NCBI GenBank assembly: GCA_026075535.2
Contig: AP026550.1
Coordinates: forward strand, 9,238,001 to 9,302,000
Direction of reading: 5' to 3'
Length of the DNA: 64,000 nucleotides
DNA from: Tricholoma matsutake
Taxonomy: Eukaryota; Basidiomycota; Agaricomycetes; Agaricales; Tricholomataceae
Notes under the pieces: model-generated
Database searches by the model: none
Told to the model about the DNA's origin: nothing
Seen by the model: the letters and a program-made list of their open reading frames with translations, nothing else
Translations under genes and position numbers: made by a program
Part shown: positions 51,045 to 63,236 of the stretch, piece by piece
Numbering within the stretch: the stretch's first letter is position 1
Layout of the letters: each line of letters starts with the position of its first letter

Positions 51045-53990
51045 GCCTATACCAGTGGCCCACAAGCCTTTTGATTGTTTATTATTGGCTCCTGACAATG
51101 CCTGAAAGCCTGCACAATGTGAAATCTTAGGAAGTTATTATTAGTACCAAAATGACACCATTGTGATAAACACACCTCATCTTGATCAGTAAATTGTGAA
51201 ACATATCTAAAATAAGGCTCATTCTCAACGAACGTTCCCCATGTAGCTCCTAGAGGAGGATCCTTCTGATTATCCAAACACAATTGTGCCTTTTGTTTGA
51301 AATTTGCATCCTCTGCTAAGAATAGTGCATATAGCCATCTAAATTGCCAATCACAAAGATTATCAACTGATCACACAGATTCAAGATGCACCAATCTTCA
51401 GGTGAGGCATTTTCCCAACCTTCCAGGAGATTGATATCAGGATGTGGGCACGCACAGCAAGGAATCGAGAGGCCACCTCGACATGTACCATCTATCCCAC
51501 TTGGATCATGACCACGACTGGCACATTTTGTCATTTTGATATGGCGCTGATGATGCTCAACCCAGAACCCAAACAAAACTCACAAAAAGGCTTCAGATGG
51601 TATAACACGAGTCAGAGGAAGATTGCGAGGCCCTCTAGATGTCACCTGTCAGACCAACCATCAAATAGTCATAAAACAACTGCTTGTCAAAGCAGTTTGA
51701 GGCTAAAAAAAGGGTTTCGAGGACTTGCAATGATTTTTGAGGGGTTGCGATGAATTGTGAGGTGTTGTGATGATTTTCAACATGTTGCGATATTTTTCGA
51801 AGAAGTCTCGAGGAATTTCGAGTGCGCAGATATGTTTGGACGCAAGATCGGGGGACTAGATGAGTAGTAGAAATGAAGAAAAGGCTAATCGAGGGAAGCA
51901 AGAGCGAAAATAGTGTAATGTGAGGAATTTCAAGGAATTTCAAGGAAGTTTAGCATAAAACACCAAACTTTGGACTGAATAAGACTAAACCAAACTCTCA
52001 AATCACTGTGATCTGGGAGGAAGATGACGACTTTCTTGTTTTTCTTTGTATCTAGTACATCTTTTTATATAAAATAAAGAAAGTACCTAAAAAGGCTAGA
52101 GAACATGAGGCAAACATGTGGAAAACTTGAGGCAAAAGACAATATATATCAGAACAATAAAGTGAGCCTAGAAGGGGTGAATATAACACATGATGAAGAA
52201 ATAATAAGAAAGAATAGCTAAAACTGGACTGTCCTTGTTATAAATTGAATAAAAGATCAGAAACTGTTTCAAGCAGATTGTAGGCATGCACATGCAGTCG
52301 AAATGTGTTCGATATACTCGATATAGTGTCCCATGCATCCAGCATGCATCCGAAGATTGTTCGAACAGGAAATACTGTGTCTGATGATGTTTTTTGAGGT
52401 TTGATGTTTTTTGAAGATTTTTGAAGATTCTTCAGACTTCGTTCATGGCCCGATATCAGTGCGATATTGTTCGACAATGGTAGGGGATACGTCTGGCATG
52501 TGTGCAATGACAATTCGGATAGTGATATAGTGTCCGACGTTGATTTTCAATGTTTGATGATTTTCAAAGTCGGTCAAGGAAATATCAGACTTGTTTGAAG
52601 GCTGATATCGCTGCGATATTGCTCAGTACTGGTTCGGAACTCATCGACAATGTTCCAAGTGTACATCCTGAGCTGTACGAAGGTCGGGGGAAATGTACTA
52701 TGGTGGCCAAAGGCATACGAAGAATTTCGAGGTGTCACGAAGAGTTTCGAAGGGTTGCGAAGAATTTCGAAGCATTCTCGTGACTTTGCAGAGGTTCGTA
52801 GAGCCTCGGAGGGGTTCGTATGGGTTTGTAGAGCTTCGACAATGATCGTAGATGTGTTTTCCAAGCTTGAACGACAAGGTGGACCTATCAGCACCATTGG
52901 TGAACCATCAGCATCCATTGAGCAAGGCAGTCCTTGGAAACCATCAACAGATCAGTCATGCAAACTGCAAATAAATTGGTTGTGCTTACCAGCACATGTG
53001 ATAATCCATTACTGCAGGTCATTTGTTCTAGGCCTCAGTAGAAATTGGTTGAGGCAATCTGGCCTTGGAGATTCAAGGCATGAAATAATTGAAGAACAGC
53101 CATAGATGCCACCAATTGTGGTTTTAAAGGTGTTGATGGCCACCAACCGACCTCTAAAAGCTGTCCATAAGCCATCAAAGCACCATCACAACCACAGAAG
53201 TCAACATTGAACACATGGATGCCATTGACATGAAGAACAACAAAATCCTTGTGACCTGGAGTTCGGAAGGGACATGAGATCCCATGCTCATGACCTAGTT
53301 GAACATGCAGCCCCAAACATTGGAACATAGTCTTTTGAAAGAATCCATTCTTCCACTCCTATGTTATTAGTTATTACATAGTTAAGTTCATGAGTGTATC
53401 ACTGTAGTAGTGTCGGAGTACCTCAAGAAAATGCAATGGTTTGTTGTGATGGTGATCAATGATGCAGGCCTTGCAATACAGAGCAAGTCCAAAACAATCC
53501 TGGCAGTGGAAAGTCGGATTGGACTGCTGACATCCAGAGCTTGTGCAGCATTGGTTGTGTCATCCTCGGCCATTGAGCATGAGGAAAGCATCTAGGTATT
53601 TGTCCAGATCCTGCTTCCAGGTGAGTAATGGTGCATCCTCAAGATTTGGATCAGATGGGGCTGATTCCGATGCAGTGATGACATTGACATACTGAGTTTT
53701 GGTATCTCTTAGCCTTTGTGTGTACAGAGATGTTGGCAGGGTTGGCAATTTCTGCGGGAGTGCTGTCCCAATCATCCATGATAATTGACTGGCCACTGTT
53801 GATTAGCTCTTGTTCCAGCTTTTGCTTCTCCACAAGAAGACTACTAGATGTCGATGCAGTGAAGACCTTGCACACATGCTTGGAGGTGTTGCTCAAGGTA
53901 ACAAACTTGCATTTGGATGGCTGGGAGGGTTGAGCGCTGGCATGATGCATTAGCAACCATGACTTTCCTTTTACCATGCTTGTCAGGCTG
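51045..53990 (-). pseudogene. KDZ transposase, N-terminal half, split by a solo LTR
   Basis: From about 53976 the minus strand reads a low-complexity start ('MVKGKSWLLMHHASAQP'), 'DTKTQYVNVITASES', 'APLLTWKQDLDKYLDAFL', and the Cys-rich CxC2-like domain ('FHCQDCFGLALYCKACIIDH', 'NGFFQKTMFQCLGLHVQLGH', 'GHKDFVVLHVNGIHVFNVDF', 'WWPSTPLKPQLVASMAVLQL'). After a likely intron and the solo LTR (51548-52890) it continues 'RHIKMTKCASRGHDPSGIDG', 'CCACPHPDINLLEGWENASP' and 'DQDE', a GTGTGT...CAG intron, then 'FQALSGANNKQSKGLWATGI'. The catalytic C-terminal half is absent. KDZ enzymes move large elements in basidiomycetes. Confidence 0.87.
51548..52890 (+). repeat. Solo LTR of the Gyp-3 family (LTR-A)
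   Basis: 1343 bp, TGATGATGCT to GGACCTATCA, flanked by GCGC (51544-51547) and GCAC (52891-52894). Removing it and one 4-bp copy restores the KDZ reading 'LMVHQWRHIKMTK'. The two flank copies differ by one CpG transition. The LTR is rich in TTTCGA/TTGCGA words (51710-51830 and 52690-52860), giving an irregular short-period pattern. No internal element sequence remains, so it is a product of LTR-LTR recombination. Confidence 0.88.
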
Positions 53991-54008
53991 ATAATGGCTC
54001 GTAGGGGT

Positions 54009-55640
54009 TTATATACATTGGTAACTGAGTTGATTTGTCTTGTGTGCCACAATTAGATCATTGGGGTCAAGCATTGAATCGCACAGCATTACCTCAAGGT
54101 GTTGCCAGATACAATGCACCTGTTTCACTTCCACATCAATAGTGCTGAGTTCAACTCCAACCCCAGCTTCCTGAAGAATGGCAGCACTACTCCATTTGAG
54201 GTCCTGCTGGATTATGCTAAGTCTGGAAATGGCTTGATCAAGGACTTCCTGGGGTTGTGGGTGCCCAGCCATGAGTCGTGATGCAAATTTCTCATAGATG
54301 TGTTCAAGATAAGTGGATTGACTGTCACCAATAACCCAATCCAAGTCCTCCACCAGTTGAATCGAATGATCCATCCATTCATTTAGATGATGACTAGCAA
54401 CTTCAGATGAACAAAGTATGCCCAGAATAGAACCAACAAAACATAGCAGATAGGTTTATTAGATGCTTTGATTTTTTGGTGGTCATCCATAACCATTTTG
54501 AAAATTGAGGCTAAAACATGGCATCTGGTAGTATGAATAGAAGGAATTTATGTGGAAAGAGTACACTTACACAGTACTCTGTGGTTCAAGTGCTAGCCTC
54601 TTCTGTCGCCATGAATGCAGTATTGCCTCCTTATTCCTATGCAAATCAACACAATGCAGATGGCTTTTGGACCTTGACTTACTTTTCATAGTGCCTCTTG
54701 CTCTTCAATCGATTTGCTGCTTTTTTTCCTGTGGTGTTTTGTAATAGTGGGGGAAAGGCATGAGATGTTGTGCATCAATGTAAAACTTAAGTACAAATAA
54801 ATGCTTGATCACTGCATGTTTGGTCTGACCACTTCATTAAGTGCATTCCTCCTTGTATAATGCCTAACTTTTTTTCTGGTTCATTATCAAGGCCCTATAT
54901 ATACACATCTGCATCTCTAAAATATTCTCGCATGTCCCAACAAATGAGCATCAACCCAGTCTGAATGTTTGCATTTGTCATCCAAATTTGTCCATCAATT
55001 TCATCGTGTCCAGATAGCACAACTATGACAAGGTAAAACATAAAAACTAGATATTGTATAGTAATGAAGTAATGCACTACATAACATTTCCATCACCACA
55101 TCTGATGCAAGACTCTAACTCTTTATGTGAGGGATAATTGAGCTCCACACTGAATGCCAGTTCCACCTGCCCTTTGTAAGCTAGTGTCTCCCATGCTCCT
55201 AGAGCAGCAGAATGCATCATGAACCATTGATATGCATCCTGGGGGTCTTTCAAGCCATGGATATCTGCATGAGCTTGTTGCCTTGAGCATAATCTATGAG
55301 TATTCATACAACAATAGAAGCAGTCTCATACCAACTATCCAGAATGCCCAGCAATCAACCCTTCCAGACAACCCACTTTGGGCCATACTCATATGCTGCT
55401 CTATGCCACTCATTGCCATCACCCACCGACAAATCAGCTGGGGGTTCTATAGTTGCATGCAAAGTGGGTGAAACCAATACTTCTGTTGATACACCAGTGT
55501 TCAAGAGGGTTTCATCATTGTCGACAGGGTAACAGAAGCCAGGAGGCAGTGGAAATGCATGTGGGACATCACCCAGGGGGACTGCATCGCCATTGGTGAG
55601 CACCTGCCTCCAGGCTGCAATGGCAGTTGCTAACATCGGG
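54009..55640 (-). pseudogene. Unrecognised minus-strand ORFs upstream of KDZ
   Basis: Open stretches at 55636-55355 ('MLATAIAAWRQVLTNGDAVP', 'LPPGFCYPVDNDETLLNTGV'), 55307-55077 ('MNTHRLCSRQQAHADIHGLK') and 54374-54009 ('MDHSIQLVEDLDWVIGDSQS', 'HIYEKFASRLMAGHPQPQEV') have protein-like composition and the same orientation as the KDZ gene just below. They may be exons of one gene or of a second gene of the KDZ element. No motif that I know is present. Confidence 0.35.
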
Positions 55641-55692
55641 AATCTTCAGACATGGGCTCCCTTGACATCACAGACATTATCTAAGACATCCA

Positions 55693-56073
55693 CTACCTGA
55701 GAATAGATGTCCAGAACCATGCCTCAAATGACCACATAATAGACTTGGCTATTGTACTGGGTTGTTGAAAATTTTGTGACCAGTTCTTCAAGGTCCTATC
55801 AGACACTTTGATATATCGGAGATGTTCAGTTAACGCATGCCACAAAAACAAGAAAACCTGTTGGATAATGGGAAGAAAGATCATGGGTGTTGAAACTGAG
55901 CCCAAATTTGATTTGAGGTGTGCGGGTGCAGTCTGGCACCACAGTTGGTAATCAAGCAAATGCGTACTCATGTGAGTCACATTCCTGTATTCTCCATTAC
56001 TGATTCCTTTACAACATGGCATGAACTTCCAAGGCCAAGAAAGATGGCAGGCCACAGGGCCAACAGAACACAT
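55693..56073 (-). CDS. Hypothetical 126-residue ORF
   Basis: Cys/Trp-rich open frame 'MCSVGPVACHLSWPWKFMPC' to 'WSFEAWFWTSILR', 50 bases above the ORFs at 55640. It overlaps no recognisable plus-strand gene. It could be the start of the same unknown gene or chance; not recognised. Confidence 0.25.
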   Translation of the reverse strand: MCSVGPVACHLSWPWKFMPCCKGISNGEYRNVTHMSTHLLDYQLWCQTAPAHLKSNLGSVSTPMIFLPIIQQVFLFLWHALTEHLRYIKVSDRTLKNWSQNFQQPSTIAKSIMWSFEAWFWTSILR

Positions 56074-56079
56074 TCAGTG

Positions 56080-57780
56080 GCATAAAACTGGAGTTCCTTG
56101 AGTCATATAAAGATTGGTTTATTGATTCTACTGACCATGGGGCATTCTACACGCTGGTAGCCAAAGCATTCATCCAGCAGTTTGGATATAACCTAGCTAT
56201 TGAGGACAACCCAGAGCCAGATGATGATGACAACAATCATACCCCAAACAATATTGATCCCTTGCTACCTGGGGATGAGCAGAACCTAGAGTCTGACCAG
56301 TGGAACAGGTTCTATCATGAGCTTCATGAAGTAAGGAACATATTACATGATTGTGCAGTGGAAACTTACTATCTCTTGCTTTAGAAGCTTGGCTGCTGGT
56401 ATCAGTACCGCTACACTGCTAGGAGTACCAACCAATCCTATGTCAACAATACTATCAGTTGCATCACGTCAACGAGCCTGTCCTGCCCTAGAAAGAAAAC
56501 TGCTGTTGGCACATATGGTGATCTCCATAAGATAAAGCTCAAATCAACATTTGATCCACTGTGGGAATCTATAAAGAATTCTGTGAAGCCTCAAGAGCAA
56601 CTCCAAATGTGGAATGAGCATGTGAGAGACTCCTGGGAGAAGGAAGCCTCAGAGGTTCGGGAGACCATCATGAACCAGACAGATGAAGAAAACGAGAATG
56701 CGATGGCAGAAGAAGGCATCATTCACAGGTTCACCTGAAGATCTCAATCAGTATGTCAGAGACACCATGCTGTGATGGAATATAGACTAACCTTCAGATA
56801 GCCAGGGCTTGGATGACCGCTGAACAGGTGCTTCCATCTTTTGCTGACACAATGTATGAGTGGTTGGGTGCAAATATTGTCATACTGGCCATAATGCCAC
56901 TTGGAGCATCAAATGGTGAAATCATAATGAAATTGTGAGTAATATCCATGTTTCAGTAGAAATTTGACTCACCTTACTCCAGGGTTCAGTCTGACATGTC
57001 GAAGGGGATGACCAAGAAGCTCTTGCCTCAGTTAAATCCTGAAGGGTGGGGAAAGTTACAGGACATGATGCTGGAATATGGAAAGGCATATTTCTGTGAG
57101 TCAGTTTGAGTGGTCACACACAAAAATACTCACCTAACATTCTTCAATCATGCTAGCACCAGAAGAATGTTCTTGTCACATTGTTAAGGACTCAGATACA
57201 TTGGATTCCACAGGAAAAGAAGAGGAAGGGGTGGGTGACAAGTGTAGTTTGGGTGGGACCACCAACAATTTGTCATCAGGGAATGCCAGTGAATTTGTTG
57301 ACAAGCCTGATGATGCAGCCAACATCCAACATCTGATCAGAGATAGTGGTACCAGAGGGTAAGTCTTGTATTTGATTTGAGGAGTTATTGTGCTGACCAA
57401 GCATGCACATGTTCCAGTTCCGTCTCTCGGTGATGCTCCAATGAACAAATGGACCACCTTTCTCCAAGAATATAGCTGCAATGCCAACTGCCTGTCATTC
57501 ACGGCAGCTGCATTAATCCCCCTCCCTCCACTCCTCTTTTGGGGACCATCATTCTGCAGGTTCCACCTCCACTCGCATCTAGCCTTGCCCAGGAATGTCC
57601 TCAGGTGCCCAGCAAAACTACCCCATTACCCGCCAATCTATCGCTTGGTTTGCCGGATGGAAATAAGAATGAAGCTGTTGGAGATGGGGGGAAAGGTGAT
57701 GGAAAGTGACAGGCAGGTAATTCTGGGAATAAAAGAGGTGCAAGGAAGAGAAAAGTGGATGATGCTTTGGTAGGCCAATG
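56080..57780 (+). pseudogene. Unrecognised multi-exon gene, possibly a dispersed fungal family
   Basis: A plus-strand frame reads 'FLESYKDWFIDSTDHGAFYT', 'LVAKAFIQQFGYNLAIEDNP', an acidic stretch and 'NRFYHELHE' up to a donor GTAAGG (56331). After one or two short introns it continues 'GDLHKIKLKSTFDPLWESIK', 'LQMWNEHVRDSWEKEASEVR' and 'MNQTDEENENAMAEEG'. Further exons may be at about 56990-57095 ('MSKGMTKKLLPQLNPEGW') and 57150-57362 (acidic). General shape resembles lineage-specific repeated families in mushroom genomes; I do not know a function and do not see transposase motifs. Confidence 0.45.
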
Positions 57781-58219
57781 AGGTCAGGTTGTGCATCCAC
57801 CTTACCCAATCATCTCAAGCAGGCAGGGTATGCACCACTGAAGTGGGGTTCACGAGTGAAGAAGAGTGCTTAAGTTGAGCTTTTCCCTGGCCTTTCAGGT
57901 TTTCTTCCTGATTCCCATTGAAATACACTGTGTTTAGTTGTCTTGTCAAAATTGTGATTGTCTCAAGTAATTGTATCTACATTTGAAATGTGGAATGAAA
58001 TTACATTGTCAAATCATAAGGTTCCATCATAACGTTAGTAAAGATGGTGTGCACGACAAAAATGGATGGGTGCTCTAGGGTGTGTGGGGGGTGGTGTGGG
58101 TGAGATGGTGGGGGAGATGAAACCAGTTACAATTGCAATTGAAAGGGCTGCACTACACACAGAGAGAGTGGGGTAGCTGACATGCCATGATGTTGCAAAG
58201 GGGGGCACTGGAGTGTGCC
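57781..58219. other. Stretch without a recognisable gene
   Basis: Low gene-like content; includes TTGTCTTGTCAAAATTGTGA and related AT-rich text. It passes into the ATTATAAT repeat tract at about 58220. Confidence 0.5.
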
Positions 58220-58868
58220 TCAAGTCAAAAGGGATGCATTATAAAACCTAGTGGGTGAGTCCACAAAAGAAATTAGATGACATTACAATGGTGCAGGAAT
58301 CACCTCTGACAAGGATGCAATATAATGCAACAGGTGAAGTAAAACTAAGCACATTATAACTGGGCGGTGTGGGGGGGAAATTGCCATGGAGGGGTTGGTT
58401 ATGGTGACATTATTGGGAAGTGCTGGGGAGAGTTTCAAGTTATAATGTATGGGAAACACCTCCAAAAGTGATGCATTATAATGCAGCAGGCGAGTGGGAG
58501 AGTAAAAATCAAACACATTATAATGGGAGCATGGAGGGAGTGTTACATCATGATGTTATAACTGGAGGTATTTCAGTGAGTTTCAAAGTTATAATGCATA
58601 GGAATCACTACTGAGGTGTTATAACACCTGGGTTGAGAGGGCACTGGTAGGGGAAATTGAATAACATTATAATTGGAAGGAATCACCATTGGAAGGAACA
58701 CATTATAATGCCTGGGTTGAGGGGGTGCCAGGAATGGAAATTGAATGACATTATAATTGGACGGAATCACCATTGGAAGGGATGCGTTGTTATAACGTGA
58801 GGTATGGCATGGGTGGGAATAGCTATCAGAGCCTGAGGGATGTGTTATAATGCTTACATGATAATGGA
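58220..58868. repeat. ATTATAAT-rich repeat tract, left part
   Basis: CATTATAATG, GTTATAACAC and GTTATAATGCATAGG words occur every 25-60 bases, separated by GC-richer text such as GGGTTGAGGGGGTGCC and GGAATCACCATTGGAAGG. Some blocks repeat clearly (58640-58700 and 58700-58765 share CCTGGGTTGAG, GAAATTGAATRACATTATAATTGGA and GAATCACCATTGGAAGG). The AT cores are themselves palindromic. The tract continues after the hAT insertion at 62850-63100. Confidence 0.75.
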
Positions 58869-61800
58869 TAGTCATGTGCAAGGCTTGGCTCAAAGCCCTG
58901 AAGCCCAGGCTACTGAGCCCTTGAAGCCTGAGCCGAGCCTGGCTGTACTAATGGCTTTGTAGGGCTCAAGGCTCAGCTCATATTATCATAAGCCTGAGCT
59001 GAGCCCTGAAGCCATGGCTTTGATGTGTTGAAAATTTGACAGTGTTGATCTTCATCTCATGTGCTCTGTGGGTCAGCTTCTAGCTCCACAACTGCATTTT
59101 TTTTTTGTCCATCATGGATCTACACAGTTCTTCAGCCACGATCAAAACCTTCTTGAAATGGGAAGTCCTGGCCCAAGAGTTTGCACCACCACTGCTGTCA
59201 TGACTTTGATGACAACAAACACTGCTCCATCAGTGCCTTGCCCAAAATGGTTATTGACAGCATCAGGAAAGCTTCTCGACACCTCAAATTCAGCTGCTCT
59301 GACACTCTCCACCCACCAACAAGCAATTCAAGCAAAGTGAGCTGAGGTTGCAGCTGCAGCTGCTAAACAAAGCCAACCATTGACATCATCAAGACCATCT
59401 GAAGTAGCCTACCCAACCTCAACTCCCTCCACTCCACCGGCAACAGAAGTACTTGGCTCTGAAGTAGATTTGGATTTAGAATATCAACAATCCCATAAGT
59501 ATTCAATGCACACTGCAATTTGAAATATCTAAACTAATAAACAACACTAGGTAGGAAAACATCACGAGCTCACATAGTCCCCAATACTGATGATGATGAT
59601 GCTTTGATTGAGGAGATCACACCTCCTGTAAGTAGTACAACCAGGGAAAATTCTGAGCCAGGTGAGTTATACCAACCACATCATGCCTTTAGTACATTCT
59701 GATAGTTGTACAGTAGAGGCCCCACAACGTTCAGATGCAATTGATGTTGATGGATTTCTGATTGATATTGATGTTCAAACCCTCTCTGAAATGCCAAAAG
59801 TTACAGCTAAGGACCATAGTCATGACATTGATAATTTTTTCTCACCACCATACCAACAAAAGAACAAAAATTATCAAAATTGTTGGCTATGCTCGTGAGT
59901 TCCATACACTTATGGTAAACACTGCCATGCCAATGTAATATTAGTAAAGGGTCTCCACAACATCCTGTATCCCTGGTTGCAGATGTGTCTATGCTGAGAT
60001 GACACATGGAATCAAACCATAAAGTATGTCAATAATTTTTTTGTACCAGCTATTGAATAATGTGATGTGTGACCTGCCAGGTGGTATACCAGATGTGGGC
60101 AGAAAAGAACAAATTTCCATCAATGCTATTGAGAGATGCCCAGAAATGCTGCAGAGATGCACAGGCTGCTAGTGAGGCATAGTCACACCTTGATTCACAT
60201 CTTAGGGAGAAGCCACAGAAAGAGAGGATAGTTCCATATACCAATGAGATTTTCCATGAAGCAGCCATCAGGTGGCTTGTGTCGACTGACCAGGTATCCC
60301 AACATAATGCTTTAAGTCAACGGTAACTATAGCTAGTGTACCATTTAAACCATAGCTGATTCAAGTGTTTGAACACCCATCTTTTCAAAACATGATTCAC
60401 ATAGCTGCCCATGCTACAAATGGTGTTAAGATCCCTGATCACCACCAAACTTGACAGGCTATCATTGACATGTTCAAACAGCAGTTGACATCACTGCATG
60501 ACAGGTTGAATGTATGAGAATGCCACATTATTTCTACTGCCAGCCCCATTCTGATCTTTCCTTCAGAGTGATAGGGCAAAGGGAAAGGTAAGCCTAACAT
60601 GTGATGCATGGCAGGCTTCAAATAGCAATGGATATCTTGTGGTAACGGGCTCTTGGATAGAAGAAGAAAATGGCAAGTGGCAGGTTCAAACAGCACTACT
60701 TGGCTTCATGCAGCTGAATAATGCACACAATGGAACAAGGCTTGGTCAAGCTTTGTTCAAAATCGTGTTGCGAGTTCCTATAGGCCACAAAGTATGTGTC
60801 AGCTTGTAGTGCTTTATTTTTGCAAGGATAATTTATGCAATCTAGATTGGATGGGTGATGTGTGACAATGCCATGAACAATAACACCATGTTGGTTGAGT
60901 TTGCCAAGCATATCCTAGCACACAACGGGAAGGTATTTGATCTAAAACAACATCGCATTCAGTAATCTACCTTATTCCTTTGATATGTAAATGCTAACCA
61001 TGAACTAGGTGCCTTGGTCATATCATCAACCTAGCGACGCAAGCATTGATCACTATGTATAGCAAATCAAAGCATTACAATCCTGCAGACCCTGATGCCG
61101 ATCTCGCTGGACCTGAATGTGATGAGGTGGGACTTGTGTAAGCAATTTGTGTCAAGGTATTCATTTGTTCAATTATTATTATTATTATTCCATTTTGACT
61201 GTTCCCATTGTTAGGCATGCTCCTCTGCAAAATGTAAACAACTCTTCACTGATATACAAACATGAGGCAGCACAAAGACCATCCATCAACTCCTTCTTGA
61301 TATGGCTGTGCGCTGGTCTTCCATCTATGCAATGACATCATGAGCTGAGGCCAAACATTTGGTATGTATTTCTTTCTCCATGCAGCTCATAAGCTATGCT
61401 GAAAAATAATAGTTCATTGACACATTTGTGTATGAAATTGAACGAGAGGAGAAGGACCTCTCGAAAAGGAAAAAGATTGATGATCTGCAGCTCTCAGATG
61501 CTGAATGGGAGTGGATTGGCTTATTTAATGATCTACTTGCAGTACACCATTGCATTTTCAGGTTATCTGTAACTCGTTGATATGGTATAGCATGCTGATA
61601 ATGCACAGCAAGCATTTGCATCAGATCGGGGGAGCACCCTTCATCTCGCATTGCCTGCTCTTGAAGCATTACACAAGTCATGGACCAAATGAACTGAACA
61701 CATCAAATATTTTGATTTCATCCCTGCCCTAAATGCTGGTCTGGCAAAAATTGCAGAATACTATGATTGTACAGCTGATTCTGATGCATATACCTTTGCT

Positions 61801-62849
61801 ATGTGTTTGATTACTTCTCTGTGTCCACTAAAAAACTCTGACACCAGTTTAGTGCTTGATCCCTCCCAGAAAATGGAACATATTCGCAAATATTGGGGTC
61901 AGGGAAAGTTGGAAAGTATTCTCAAGGAGGCCAAAGAAATGCTCAGTGTCTGGAATCCAAGCACTTCAGTGTGTGCTCACAATATTACAGTACAAACAAC
62001 ATTACCTTGAAATGTACAGCAACAGATCGACACCAGTGCCAGCATGGCAAACAGGAAAATCAGCAATGCGCAAAGTTGGCATACTAATCCATGAGTTATC
62101 TGGTGATGATGATGACAGTAGCAATGGTATCAAATCCCGTGCATCTCCCATCACACCCAGTGAACCGAGTGCTCCTTGGCGTAAACATTTCTTCAGCTAT
62201 TTGAACTTGATGGATCAACTTGGCAATATGACAATCGTCGAGTGGTGGGGGGTATGTGTCTCTCATATCATGACTCATTTTATCTTCTGACTTACAGCTT
62301 AGTGCAATACTACCCAGTATGACATCTGGGCATCTCTATGCTCCCAATTATGGCATCATCAGTTACCAGCAAATGTGCATTCTCATCTGTAGGGATATCA
62401 ATTACTAAGCATTGCAATTGACTCAAACCCAATATCATTGAGGCATTACAGTTCCTCAAGTGCATCTACCATCATGAACTCCTCTTCCATGAAGAGCCAA
62501 GCACAGTGCTCAAGGTGGAGGAATATGATGACCTTCAAGAAGCTTGTGACAGCAATCTACACAATGCAGAACAGGTGGGCTGGGATGGATTGGTTGAGGA
62601 TCTTGTTGATGATGAGGGCTTTGTCAATCATGAAGAAGATGATATATTTGTGCAAGATGTATTGTAGTGACTCTGTAGACAAATTTTATGGTAATTTTCA
62701 CTACAAAGCCAAGGCCTGAGCCCAAGCCTGGCCCGGGCCCAGCCTGAGCCCTTGACTAGGGCTCAGCTCATGATCTATCCAAGCCTGAGCCTGGTCAAGC
62801 TGAGCCCAAGCCTGGGCTTTCGAGCTGAGCCGGGGCCTGTACATCACTA
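58869..62849 (+). mobile_element. hAT-1: hAT element with transposase gene
   Basis: 3981 bp. Target duplication ATAATGGA (58861-58868) / ATAATGGG (62850-62857), 7 of 8 bases. Termini: left TAGTCATGTGCAAGGCTTGG, right (reverse complement) TAGTGATGTACAGGCCCCGG, followed at both ends by long stretches rich in GAGCC/GGCTC and CCAAGCCTG words (58880-59010, 62700-62830). The interior encodes a hAT transposase. Confidence 0.88.
59059..62667 (+). pseudogene. hAT transposase, decayed
   Basis: Pieces in several plus-strand frames: an Ala/Ser/Pro-rich N-terminal part (59350-59480), 'NNVMCDLPGGIPD' (60057-60095) and 'HPSFQNMIHIAAHATNGVKI' near 60380-60435, 'RCLGHIINLATQALITMYSK' (61010-61070; typical hAT catalytic-domain context), 'HYNPADPDADLAGPECDEVG', 'YFDFIPALNAGLAKIAEYYD' and 'PSQKMEHIRKYWGQGKLES' (61720-61915, the helical and dimerisation region), 'HFFSYLNLMDQLGNMTIVEW' (62190-62250) and the acidic end 'HNAEQVGWDGLVEDLVDDEG' to a stop at 62667. 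Introns are probable and many stops are present. Confidence 0.8.
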
Positions 62850-63100
62850 ATAATGGGAGGGTGAGGATAACAAGATCACACACATTATAATGCTGGGGGG
62901 GGAGGGGCAGCAGAAGTGCACACACTATAATGCTAAGATGGCGATGACAATTGACACATTATTACAGGGGTATGACAAAAGGTCTGGGTTATAACATAGG
63001 GGTAGAGTCAGCAAGTATAACTGAGGCATGTTACAACAGCAACAGTCAGAGAGGGAGAGGGGCTGTTATAACACATGTGGGCCTACAAGTTCCTTGAAAT
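62850..63100. repeat. ATTATAAT-rich repeat tract, right part
   Basis: Continuation of the tract at 58220-58868 beyond hAT-1: ACACATTATAATGCTGG, ACACACTATAATGCTAAG, GGGTTATAACATAGG, GCTGTTATAACACATG. Confidence 0.7.
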
Positions 63101-63236
63101 CATAGTGGTGCATTGATATGTGGCCTCCTGGATTTTGTGGGGTATGTTACAAATGTACTACATGGATACCTCACATGGTAACTTAGATCTGGCTTGGGAA
63201 TTCTCACAAGATCCTGCCCACCATCACTGCTTTATC

